A stretch of DNA of 16,933 nucleotides from Bacteroidales bacterium (GTDB lineage: Bacteria; Bacteroidota; Bacteroidia; Bacteroidales; Paludibacteraceae). The number at the start of each line of letters is the position of its first letter. Positions within the stretch are counted from its first letter, which is position 1. The notes beneath the pieces are model-generated. The model was not told where the DNA came from and searched no databases. It saw only the letters and a program-made list of their open reading frames with translations. The translations under genes were made by a program, and so were the position numbers. Shown piece by piece: positions 1-6,587 of this stretch. The stretch covers positions 1-16,933 of the forward strand of contig JAGHSG010000088.1 in assembly GCA_018066005.1 (NCBI GenBank). Direction: 5' to 3'.

Positions 1-52
1 TAATAATACGTTTAGAACAGTCGAAAAAAATTATCAAGAAATATAGCGTCTC

Positions 53-88
53 AAAACGGCTTAAAATGGCTTGATTTTCGGACCCCGA
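53..88 (+). promoter_or_regulatory. Candidate activator site: 10-bp tandem repeat plus small inverted repeat
   Basis: Two adjacent 10-base direct repeats, AAAACGGCTT (53-62) and AAAATGGCTT (63-72), differ at one base and are spaced by about one helical turn. They are followed by a 4-bp inverted repeat TCGG-acc-CCGA (78-88) that abuts the -33 box at 90. The direct repeats end 17 bases upstream of that box, a usual place for an activator. A regulator gene lies at the end of this operon. That this is its binding site is inference. The rest of 1-89 is AT-rich and shows no gene. Confidence 0.35.
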
Positions 89-89
89 T

Positions 90-120
90 TTTGTCAAATA
101 AAAAAATTTACCTAACTTTG
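90..120 (+). promoter_or_regulatory. Bacteroidetes-type sigma-ABfr promoter of the GH87 operon
   Basis: TTTG at 90-93 and TAACTTTG at 113-120 are separated by 19 bases, matching the Bacteroidetes -33 TTTG / -7 TAnnTTTG consensus. Transcription should start around 125-128, leaving an AT-rich leader of roughly 30 bases without a Shine-Dalgarno sequence before the ATG at 155, as is normal in this phylum. Confidence 0.8.
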
Positions 121-154
121 CATTAAAATTACGTGAAAAACTATCGTTTGTGAT

Positions 155-2005
155 ATGAAACACACAGGTTTATTTTTGACAAGTATTCTTTTTTTGAATA
201 GTGCTCTGACTTGGGGGCAAGTCTATCCATTCGCCACAGATGCTCAACAACGCGGCTACTACAACCGCCCGTACGAGCGTTATGAAGCAGAGGAGAGTTG
301 GTGCAATACCAATGGCACATTCTTGCAGCCCAGCGAAGATCAAAAGACGTTACAGTCCGAAGCCAGTCACCAACAGGCAGTCCAACTGATTAATCAAAAC
401 AGTTACATCAGTTGGACAGTCAACAAAGCCGGTGACGGTTTGACCATCCGTTTTTCCTTGCCTGACAATGCTGCCGGAACAGGAACAAAGGGTAATATAG
501 CCATCTATGCCGGAAACGACCAAGTCGGTACGATGGAATTAAACAGTTATTGGGCATGGCAGTATTGCTCGGATACCTACCCCACCAATAATCCCCAAAA
601 CGGTCCCGTCATCCGTATGAAATACGACGAGATGCACCTGCGTCTCAATCGCGCGGTAAGACAAGGTGAGACGCTGAAAGTGGTTAAGACCGATAACAAC
701 AGCACTCCCTACACGATTGACTTCGTAGAGTTGGAACCTGTACCTGCTAAAGTGACTTTTGAGAGTTTGAGCGGCAATAAAGTGCAATTCACGGGTGGTA
801 ACGTGGGTGAGTTCATTATGAATAATCAAGGTAAAGTTATTTATATCCCCGAAGGACGCTGGGAGACCGAACGCCGTATTTATTTACGCGATGCCGACGG
901 CACGCAAATCATTGGCGCAGGCATGTGGTACACCGAGATATACTATAATGCCAGCAGCGATGATGCCACTACATATAGTTTTCGCGGTATCGAGGCAGAC
1001 AAGAGCAATCTCCGCGTAGAAGGTATTTATTTCAATACCGTCAATAACCAGCGTTATCGCAACGGCAATTCCAAATACCAAGTCGGCAAGGGCTTTATGG
1101 GTTCCTGGGGTAAGAACTCCGTTATACGCAACTGCTGGGTAGAGCACTTTGAATGCGGCGCGTGGCTATCCGACTACTCCGGTCGTGGCACAGATAATCT
1201 ATTGATTGAGCACTGCCGTTTCCGCAACAATTATGCTGACGGTACCAACTGTTCACAGGGTATGACCAACGTAACTCTGCAATATTGCTCGTACCGCAAT
1301 AACGGCGATGATGACATGGCAAGTTGGACCACCGCTACTATGTGCTCAGGCATCAAATACCAATATTGCACGGCAGAGAATAACTGGCGCGCCAGTTCGT
1401 TAGGATTCTTCGGTGGCAAGAACAACGAGGCACACCATATATATATCGCGGACGCGCTCGAGAGCGGCGCGCGCGTGAATGCAGACTTTGCGGGACTCGG
1501 ATTTGACGGATATACCTACCTGCATGACATCACTATTGAACATTGCGGGTGCACATCAGGTGCCAAAGGCACCTACGGCGATTTCTGGGGAAGTATGCAA
1601 GGAGCCGTTAATGTGGGTGGTACCAATAACTATGATGTAAAAGGCGTCAAACTATCCAATATAGATGTTTACAATTCCCGCGGACATGGTTTCATGATAC
1701 GAGGTGGAGGAAAGAAATTAGTGAACTTGAGACTGACCGATATCACCATCAATAATGCCAATAACGGTTTGTATTTCTCCAGTGCCAAGGGCAACGGAAC
1801 ATACTGCAACATCCAATACACAAATGTAACAAAAGAAATCAATTTTATCCCTTCCCAAATGACTTGGGTTGAGGATTGCGGTACGGACTTGGAAGAAGTG
1901 AACAATGCATCCGGCACCATGTCCAACAACCGTTTTTTTATAAACGGCAAACTGTTTATCCGCGTCCATGACGGTTTGTACGACGCTATGGGACGCAGAT
2001 TTTAA
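155..2005 (+). CDS. Secreted GH87-type alpha-1,3-glucanase / mycodextranase with CBM6/35-like module
   Basis: This 616-residue protein probably cleaves alpha-1,3 linkages in mutan, fungal-wall or nigeran-type glucans outside the cytoplasm. It has a signal peptide (about 1-22), a CBM6/CBM35-like beta-sandwich (about 24-195, with RYEAE at 42-46 and DFVELE at 189-194) and a right-handed beta-helix (about 205-580) bearing GH87 hallmarks: GAGMWYT (254-260), NCWVEH (326-331), ADG (361-363) and NGDDD (383-387). D362 lies 23 and 24 residues before D385 and D386. From memory this is the spacing of the catalytic aspartates of the GH87 enzyme Agl-KA (D1067, D1090, D1091). The protein ends in the short tail NGKLFIRVHDGLYDAMG discussed in the findings. 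It is the first gene after the promoter and a paralogue of the next one. Family assignment is by motif recognition, and exact substrate and cleavage mode cannot be read from sequence. Confidence 0.85.
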   Translation: MKHTGLFLTSILFLNSALTWGQVYPFATDAQQRGYYNRPYERYEAEESWCNTNGTFLQPSEDQKTLQSEASHQQAVQLINQNSYISWTVNKAGDGLTIRFSLPDNAAGTGTKGNIAIYAGNDQVGTMELNSYWAWQYCSDTYPTNNPQNGPVIRMKYDEMHLRLNRAVRQGETLKVVKTDNNSTPYTIDFVELEPVPAKVTFESLSGNKVQFTGGNVGEFIMNNQGKVIYIPEGRWETERRIYLRDADGTQIIGAGMWYTEIYYNASSDDATTYSFRGIEADKSNLRVEGIYFNTVNNQRYRNGNSKYQVGKGFMGSWGKNSVIRNCWVEHFECGAWLSDYSGRGTDNLLIEHCRFRNNYADGTNCSQGMTNVTLQYCSYRNNGDDDMASWTTATMCSGIKYQYCTAENNWRASSLGFFGGKNNEAHHIYIADALESGARVNADFAGLGFDGYTYLHDITIEHCGCTSGAKGTYGDFWGSMQGAVNVGGTNNYDVKGVKLSNIDVYNSRGHGFMIRGGGKKLVNLRLTDITINNANNGLYFSSAKGNGTYCNIQYTNVTKEINFIPSQMTWVEDCGTDLEEVNNASGTMSNNRFFINGKLFIRVHDGLYDAMGRRF

Positions 2006-2055
2006 CACAACATTAACATAAGATAAACGAATAATTAAGCCAACAATACACTGAT

Positions 2056-4509
2056 ATGAAAAAGATTTTTTTGATGCTTGCCGTCATTATGACAGTCGTA
2101 GGCGCACAGGCGCTGAATTGGAACGAATTGAATAACCCCAAAGACAATAACGGATATTACATTGTCAAATGGGATTGTGCTAACAATCGTTTTGCTTCTT
2201 CCAACGATTTTGAAGCCGATGAGACCTTCACTTTTGCCGTGGATGTAACCAACACCCCTTGGGTAGATTGGCTGAATGGCGAAAACGGAGGCGGAATATG
2301 TACCAACTTTGCCCTCGGTGGCTCCGGTGCACAAGATATTGCGCGCGACGGCGACCGTCTGTATCATATCACAGGAAATATCTATGGCAAGACCATCAAT
2401 ATCGCTCAATTAGCCACGTCATGGAATACCCCCGGCAAGGGTTCACAAACGGCTATTCATAGCAACTTATTCGGTTTCAATCCCAATAAGGATGAGTGGT
2501 GGCAAAACCCCAGCGAGGATGTTACAGGCGGTAAGGACTGCTTCTTCAAGACGGCTGCCTATACAGGCACGCATAAATGTCCCGATTTCTATACCAACGA
2601 CTATGACGGCAATATATACAATTGGATTAATCAAAAAGGTTATGCCGTTCCCTGTGCCGTAGCCAGTCCCTGTTATCAACAGCAAGGCGGTGGTGAAGAA
2701 CAAGGCGGAGGAGAAGAGCAAGGTGGAGGAGAAGAACAAGGCGGCGGAGACGTACCCGTCATAGCCGGCAGCCAAGCATGGAATTTTGGAACGGATGTCC
2801 AACAACGTGGCTACTACGACCGCCCTTATCAACGTTATGAAGCCGAGAATGGATGTTGTGTATCCGACGGCACTTTCCTGACCGCAAGCGACGACCAAAA
2901 AACCATTCAATCCGAAGCCAGTCATCAGGTAGCCGTGCAACTGATTAAACAAAACAGTTACGTGGCATGGAAAATAGATAAAGCCGGTGACGGTCTAACC
3001 GTTCGTTTCTGTCTGCCCGACGACAATAACGGAAACGGTACAAAAGGCAAGATAGCCATCTATGCCAACACGGACAAAGTGGGCGAATTGGAGCTGAACA
3101 GTTGGTGGGCTTGGCAATACTGCTCCGGCACATACCCGGACAACAACCCCAACAACGGTCCCGTCAAGCGTATGAAATTCGACGAGATGCACCTGCGTCT
3201 GAGCCGTACCGTACAGAGCGGCGAAGTGCTCAAAGTTGTCAAGATAGATAATAACCAAACGCCCTATACGATTGACTTTGTGGAGTTGGAACCGACGGTC
3301 AAGACCAACAAACCCGCCAATGCCGTACAGTTTGACGGCGGTAACCTGCAACAGTTCATTAACAATCACCAGGGACAGGTCATCTATGTTCCCGAAGGAA
3401 CGTATAATTTAGGTAGTTATATCGGCATTAACGGCAACGGTACGCAACTGATTGGCGCCGGTATGTGGTACACGACGTTGTATTTCAACCAATACGGCAA
3501 TCGCGACAAACACCATATCTACACCAATAACAGCAACGTACGTATGGAAGGCTTCTATATCAATGCCAACAATAACCAACGTTATGTAAACAATGACTCC
3601 GGCAACGGCACCGGTAAAGGTTTTGAAGGCAGTTGGGGTAATAACTCCGTGATTAAGAACTGCTGGGTGGAGCACTTTGAGTGCGGTGCATGGATTGCCA
3701 ACTACGGCGGCGGTGCCGGTAGCGGACTGAAAGTGGAACATTGCCGTTTCCGCAATAACTACGCCGACGGATTCAACTGCGCGCACGGCACGTCCAACGC
3801 CACCATCAGCCACTGCTCCTTCCGTAACAACGGTGATGACGACATGGCATCTTGGACCGATGGCAACACGTGCAACAACAATACGTTTGAATACTGTACG
3901 TGCGAAAATAACTGGCGTGCCAGTTCGTTAGGCTTCTTCGGCGGTGGCGGTCACGTAGGTCACCACTTGTACATCGTAGATGCCTTGGAGAGCGGTGTAC
4001 GCGTCAATTCGGATTTCGGCGGAAATGGCTTTACCGGCAGCACGATACATTTCCACGACATAACCATCCAGCACTGTGGTTGCAAATACGGAGGAGCCGG
4101 CAAAAAAGGTACAGACGGCGATATTATTGGCGGTAATATGCAAGGTGCCTTCAGTATCGGCAACACACGTTTGTATAGTGTAAAAAACGTCAAAGTGGAA
4201 GATGTCGATATCATTGATTCCCGCGAGAACTCCCTGGTATTTGACGGCTATAACGGCAATCAGATTGAGAATGCCGAGATTATCAATGTACACCTGCTGA
4301 ACGCTCCTTGCGGTGTCTATTTCGTCAATAATCCCCAAGGATGGAGTTCATATTGTAACCTTACCTTTGACAATATACGTACGTACTATGCCGGTAATAG
4401 GAAGATGTCCTGGACGGAGAACACCAACTGCACCAAGCACGATTATACCGATGACGAGCAGGTGCAAGCGCAACCGAGCAACGCAATGCTCCGCAACGCT
4501 TCTTCCTGA
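2056..4509 (+). CDS. Second GH87-type glucanase with extra N-terminal domain; C-terminal tail lost by frameshift
   Basis: This 817-residue paralogue of the preceding gene starts 50 bases after it. It has a signal peptide (about 1-19), an N-terminal domain of about 185 residues (20-205) that I do not recognise and that is absent from the first copy, a Gly/Glu repeat linker (210-233), a CBM6/35-like module (about 240-413, RYEAE at 260-264, DFVELE at 407-412) and a GH87 beta-helix (about 422-790). The hallmarks are all kept: GAGMWYT (467-473), NCWVEH (535-540), ADG (570-572) and NGDDD (592-596). The triad-like D571, D594 and D595 has the same 23/24 spacing as in copy one, so the enzyme should be active. 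Translation stops at 4509, but a tail matching the end of copy one continues in another frame to 4574. A one-base deletion, or a sequencing error, is the likely cause. The two enzymes probably attack the same kind of alpha-glucan, and the extra domain may add binding. Confidence 0.85.
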   Translation: MKKIFLMLAVIMTVVGAQALNWNELNNPKDNNGYYIVKWDCANNRFASSNDFEADETFTFAVDVTNTPWVDWLNGENGGGICTNFALGGSGAQDIARDGDRLYHITGNIYGKTINIAQLATSWNTPGKGSQTAIHSNLFGFNPNKDEWWQNPSEDVTGGKDCFFKTAAYTGTHKCPDFYTNDYDGNIYNWINQKGYAVPCAVASPCYQQQGGGEEQGGGEEQGGGEEQGGGDVPVIAGSQAWNFGTDVQQRGYYDRPYQRYEAENGCCVSDGTFLTASDDQKTIQSEASHQVAVQLIKQNSYVAWKIDKAGDGLTVRFCLPDDNNGNGTKGKIAIYANTDKVGELELNSWWAWQYCSGTYPDNNPNNGPVKRMKFDEMHLRLSRTVQSGEVLKVVKIDNNQTPYTIDFVELEPTVKTNKPANAVQFDGGNLQQFINNHQGQVIYVPEGTYNLGSYIGINGNGTQLIGAGMWYTTLYFNQYGNRDKHHIYTNNSNVRMEGFYINANNNQRYVNNDSGNGTGKGFEGSWGNNSVIKNCWVEHFECGAWIANYGGGAGSGLKVEHCRFRNNYADGFNCAHGTSNATISHCSFRNNGDDDMASWTDGNTCNNNTFEYCTCENNWRASSLGFFGGGGHVGHHLYIVDALESGVRVNSDFGGNGFTGSTIHFHDITIQHCGCKYGGAGKKGTDGDIIGGNMQGAFSIGNTRLYSVKNVKVEDVDIIDSRENSLVFDGYNGNQIENAEIINVHLLNAPCGVYFVNNPQGWSSYCNLTFDNIRTYYAGNRKMSWTENTNCTKHDYTDDEQVQAQPSNAMLRNASS
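2683..2754 (+). repeat. Four 18-bp units encoding a QGGGEE interdomain linker
   Basis: Four consecutive 18-base units encode Q-G-G-G-E-E three times and then Q-G-G-G-D-V. The units differ mainly at third positions (GGC/GGT/GGA, GAA/GAG), so they are an in-frame tandem repeat that has drifted. They form a flexible acidic linker between the N-terminal domain and the CBM/GH87 part. Copy-number change would alter linker length without shifting the frame. Confidence 0.9.
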
Positions 4510-4574
4510 ACGGTCGTCTGGTTATCCGCGTACACGGCGGCTTGTACGATATAATGGGCAATAAAGTAAATTAA
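4497..4574 (+). other. Out-of-frame C-terminal tail of the second GH87 gene
   Basis: Read in the frame beginning CGC TTC TTC at 4497, this stretch encodes RFFLNGRLVIRVHGGLYD, then IMGNKVN and TAA (4572-4574). It aligns residue by residue with the end of the first GH87 protein (RFFINGKLFIRVHDGLYD, then AMGRRF). This frame is open only from 4455, because a TGA lies at 4452-4454, so the shift must fall between about 4455 and 4506. A one-base loss in the upstream part would explain it. I see no slippery heptamer that would suggest programmed frameshifting. Confidence 0.85.
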
Positions 4575-4585
4575 TTGTTACGTAG

Positions 4586-6157
4586 TTGAAATATCTTCTT
4601 CGACATATCATCTGTCTCCTGTTAGGTGCGGTCGTTGTACCCGCATGGGGCTTTACCAAAGAGGATTTGAGATTCTTGGACCAAGAGTTGGCACTCAAAT
4701 CCCAATACGACTCGCTTAAGCAAGTTCGTATTACGATGTTGAAGAGTCAGCAGAAGGGTGTCAGTGATTATGACCGCTATCTGCAACTGTTTGAGGAATA
4801 TAAGTCCTACTCCTACGATACGGCTTTCATATATGCTGACATGCTGTTGGATGAAGCGAAGCAGATAGGTGATGAACAGAAAATCTTTCAAGCCCAACTC
4901 AAACGCGCTTTTATCTACCTCAGTTCAGGACTATTCCACGAGTCTCTCTCCGTTTTTGCCAACCTGCATCCGCAGAATATGAACCAAGCCAACAAGATTG
5001 AGTACTATACCAATTACGCCCGATTGAGGTATGATATGGCGGACTTCGCACATGGAGACATCAGTTATAGTTACATTCAACACGGCAACAGATTGAGTGA
5101 ACAGGCATTAGCCTTGATTCCGGTGACCGATACCGTGCTATATTGGTCCACATCCGCGCTGTATAGTCTCAAGATAGGCGATTACCGCCACGCTCTGGAG
5201 CGTTTCGGTAGAGCATTACAAGATTCAAAAATCACGGAACATGAGCGCGCCGTTGCCTTCTCCAGTATGGGGTATATATACCAATTGCTGAATATGAAAG
5301 ATGAAGCGGACCATTATTGGATATTGGCAGCCGTAGCCGATGTACGCAGTTCAACCAAGGAGACCATAGCAATGGCAGCCGTGGCAGAACGATTCCACGA
5401 ACGGGGAGACTTGGATCACGCATCCTCATACATACGCGCAGCAATGGATGATGCTGCGTTCTATAACGCACGCCATCGCCAACTGAGTGTGAGCCGTATC
5501 ATGCCTATTATTGAAGAAGAGCAAGTAAAGGAATTAGAGGAGACTAATCGACGCATCAAGCTACAGCAAATCATGCTATACATCCTATTGGTAGCACTGA
5601 TACTGACACTTGTTGTGCTGGCTAACCGTATTGCGGCAATCCATCGGGCTCATAAGACCATTAAAAAGATGAATACCGGCCTTATAGAGGCTAATCGTAT
5701 TAAAGAAGAATATATTGGTGCATCTTACCGAAACATCTCCGATTTATTGAGCCGAATGGAAAAATATCAACGTTATGTGCGTCGTACAGCCCAAGAAGGT
5801 AAGATGGATGAATTGCAAATTATTCCTCATTATGTGGATGCACATATCTGCCGCAAAGAGTTTGACAAGCAATTTGACAGGTCTTTCCTGCGTATCTTCC
5901 CACATTTTATTGAGAATTTCAATGCGTTGCTTCGCGATGACGAACATATAGAAGTTAAGGAAGGTGAGTTATTGTCCACCGAATTGCGTATCTTTGCGCT
6001 TATCCGTTTAGGCATCAGTGACAATGAGCAGATTAGCAAAGTGCTGGATTATTCCATCAATACGATCTATACGTATAAGACCCGCGTGCGCAATCGTTCG
6101 GATCTGAATAATAATGAATTTCTGCGTGCCATTATGGCAATTCCAAGTTTTGAATAG
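4586..6157 (+). CDS. SusR/DUF6377-like membrane regulator: periplasmic TPR, one membrane span, cytoplasmic helix-turn-helix
   Basis: This 523-residue protein has a signal peptide (about 1-22), a helical TPR-like sensor region (about 30-300), a coiled stretch (310-325), one strong membrane span (about 328-348), a juxtamembrane helical region (355-410) and a C-terminal LuxR/GerE-like helix-turn-helix (about 464-503, LSTELRIFALIRLGISDNE then SINTIYTYKTRVRNR). That layout fits Bacteroidetes one-component regulators of the SusR/DUF6377 type, which sense glycans outside and bind DNA inside. SusR itself responds to alpha-glucan (maltose), which would suit neighbours acting on alpha-glucan. The start is TTG at 4586: a TAG stands directly before it in frame, the next in-frame ATG (4736) would remove the signal peptide, and the residues after TTG form a textbook signal peptide. 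It lies 11 bases after the displaced tail of the GH87 gene, so cotranscription and autoregulation are likely but inferred. Confidence 0.8.
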   Translation: MKYLLRHIICLLLGAVVVPAWGFTKEDLRFLDQELALKSQYDSLKQVRITMLKSQQKGVSDYDRYLQLFEEYKSYSYDTAFIYADMLLDEAKQIGDEQKIFQAQLKRAFIYLSSGLFHESLSVFANLHPQNMNQANKIEYYTNYARLRYDMADFAHGDISYSYIQHGNRLSEQALALIPVTDTVLYWSTSALYSLKIGDYRHALERFGRALQDSKITEHERAVAFSSMGYIYQLLNMKDEADHYWILAAVADVRSSTKETIAMAAVAERFHERGDLDHASSYIRAAMDDAAFYNARHRQLSVSRIMPIIEEEQVKELEETNRRIKLQQIMLYILLVALILTLVVLANRIAAIHRAHKTIKKMNTGLIEANRIKEEYIGASYRNISDLLSRMEKYQRYVRRTAQEGKMDELQIIPHYVDAHICRKEFDKQFDRSFLRIFPHFIENFNALLRDDEHIEVKEGELLSTELRIFALIRLGISDNEQISKVLDYSINTIYTYKTRVRNRSDLNNNEFLRAIMAIPSFE

Positions 6158-6175
6158 TTTTCGTGTATAGAAAAA

Positions 6176-6207
6176 TGCAAAAAAGCACTTTTTTTGCAAA
6201 AAAGCAC
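6176..6207 (+). repeat. Perfect 13-nt direct repeat downstream of the regulator; first copy can also form a weak hairpin
   Basis: TGCAAAAAAGCAC occurs at 6176-6188 and again at 6195-6207, separated by six T. TGCAAAAAA (6176-6184) can also pair with TTTTTTGCA (6190-6198), which might make a weak terminator for the GH87-regulator transcript, although no T-tract follows the stem. The second copy ends 7 bases before the -33 box of the tRNA promoter, so a protein-binding role is also possible. Confidence 0.5.
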
Positions 6208-6214
6208 GAAAAAA

Positions 6215-6246
6215 TTTGGTCATGTCAAAAAAAAGCAGTACCTTTG
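6215..6246 (+). promoter_or_regulatory. Bacteroidetes-type promoter of tRNA-Arg
   Basis: TTTG at 6215-6218 and TACCTTTG at 6239-6246 are spaced by 20 bases, matching the -33/-7 consensus of the Bacteroidetes housekeeping sigma factor. Initiation is expected near 6251-6254. The short leader contains GCTTTT-gt-AAAAGC (6252-6265), a small hairpin that ends two bases before the mature tRNA 5' end. Confidence 0.8.
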
Positions 6247-6267
6247 CACCCGCTTTTGTAAAAGCAT

Positions 6268-6341
6268 GGTCCATTAGCTCAACTGAATAGAGTACCACAC
6301 TACGGATGTGGGGGTTGCAGGTTTGAATCCTGCATGGATCA
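6268..6341 (+). tRNA. tRNA-Arg(ACG)
   Basis: The full cloverleaf folds. The acceptor stem is GGTCCAT (6268-6274) with ATGGATC (6334-6340) and discriminator A6341. The D stem is GCTC/GAGT. The anticodon stem is CCACA/TGTGG, with loop C-T-A-C-G-G-A giving anticodon ACG (6302-6304), read as ICG for CGN arginine codons. The variable loop has five bases, and the T stem is GCAGG/CCTGC. CCA is not encoded (CAAAA follows). Position 19 is A and position 56 is T instead of the usual G and C, so the tertiary 19-56 pair is kept as A-U. Confidence 0.95.
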
Positions 6342-6358
6342 CAAAAGATTGAAAAAAG

Positions 6359-6399
6359 AAAAAGCATCTGAAAGTTTACTTTCAAGTGCTTTTTTTTTT
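6359..6399. terminator. Bidirectional intrinsic terminator between tRNA-Arg and the minus-strand operon
   Basis: AAAAAGCA (6359-6366) pairs with TGCTTTTT (6387-6394), and TGAAAG (6369-6374) pairs with CTTTCA (6379-6384) around the tetraloop TTTA. Only a T-G wobble and one mismatch interrupt the stem. A run of ten T ends it on the plus strand (6390-6399). On the minus strand the same stem runs into TTTTTCTTTTTT. It therefore serves both the tRNA and the converging operon. Confidence 0.9.
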
Positions 6400-6432
6400 G
6401 TGGTACGCAGAAATCCTGCAATCCCTGCAACC

Positions 6433-6585
6433 TTATGTATAGATGCGGCGGGGGCTCATGGCAGTGTTTTGTGTGCCGCCGCCATCTTTGGCACCGGAAC
6501 CGCCAACTCCCAAATTTATGGTATCCAATACATCGCCTGAGTATAGGCGTACTACTTGCGTATTTGGTGAAATATAGTGTCTCAT
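6433..6585 (-). CDS. Small 50-residue Bacteroidales protein of unknown function
   Basis: An ATG at 6585-6583 opens a 50-codon frame ending in TAA at 6435-6433. It starts two bases after the stop of the 472-residue gene and ends just before the bidirectional terminator, the place expected for the last gene of this operon. The N-terminus MRHYISPNTQVVRLYS resembles the start (M-[RK]-x-Y-I-x-P-x-T-x-V) of numerous small, uncharacterised Bacteroidales/Prevotella proteins I recognise. The second half is rich in glycine (LGVGGSGAKDGGG) and ends in basic SPRRIYT. There is no signal peptide or membrane segment. Function unknown. The evidence is the N-terminal likeness, the spacing and the terminator. 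Chance cannot be excluded for so short a frame. Confidence 0.65.
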   Translation of the reverse strand: MRHYISPNTQVVRLYSGDVLDTINLGVGGSGAKDGGGTQNTAMSPRRIYT

Positions 6586-6587
6586 AA

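Noticed and set aside
2467..2952. Minus-strand frame of 161 codons with hydrophobic stretches opposite the second GH87 gene
   Set aside because: The hydrophobic runs come from the reverse complement of the Gly/Glu repeat linker and the CBM region. There is no support beyond openness.
4497..4510. Programmed ribosomal frameshift to restore the GH87 tail
   Set aside because: No X-XXY-YYZ slippery heptamer in the right phase and no obvious downstream pseudoknot. A simple indel or sequencing error is the more economical explanation.
4313..4564. Third-frame extension at the end of the second GH87 gene as the continuation of the enzyme
   Set aside because: Its translation (PERSSGYPRTRRLVRYNGQ) does not match the first paralogue's tail, whereas the frame starting at 4497 matches it closely.
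6411..6432. Sequence resembling the tRNA T-arm (AATCCTGCA ... CCTGCAACC) after the terminator, a possible attachment-site remnant
   Set aside because: Only 9-base matches, partly in inverted orientation, lying inside the small ORF's downstream flank, with no integrase gene or element boundary in the window.
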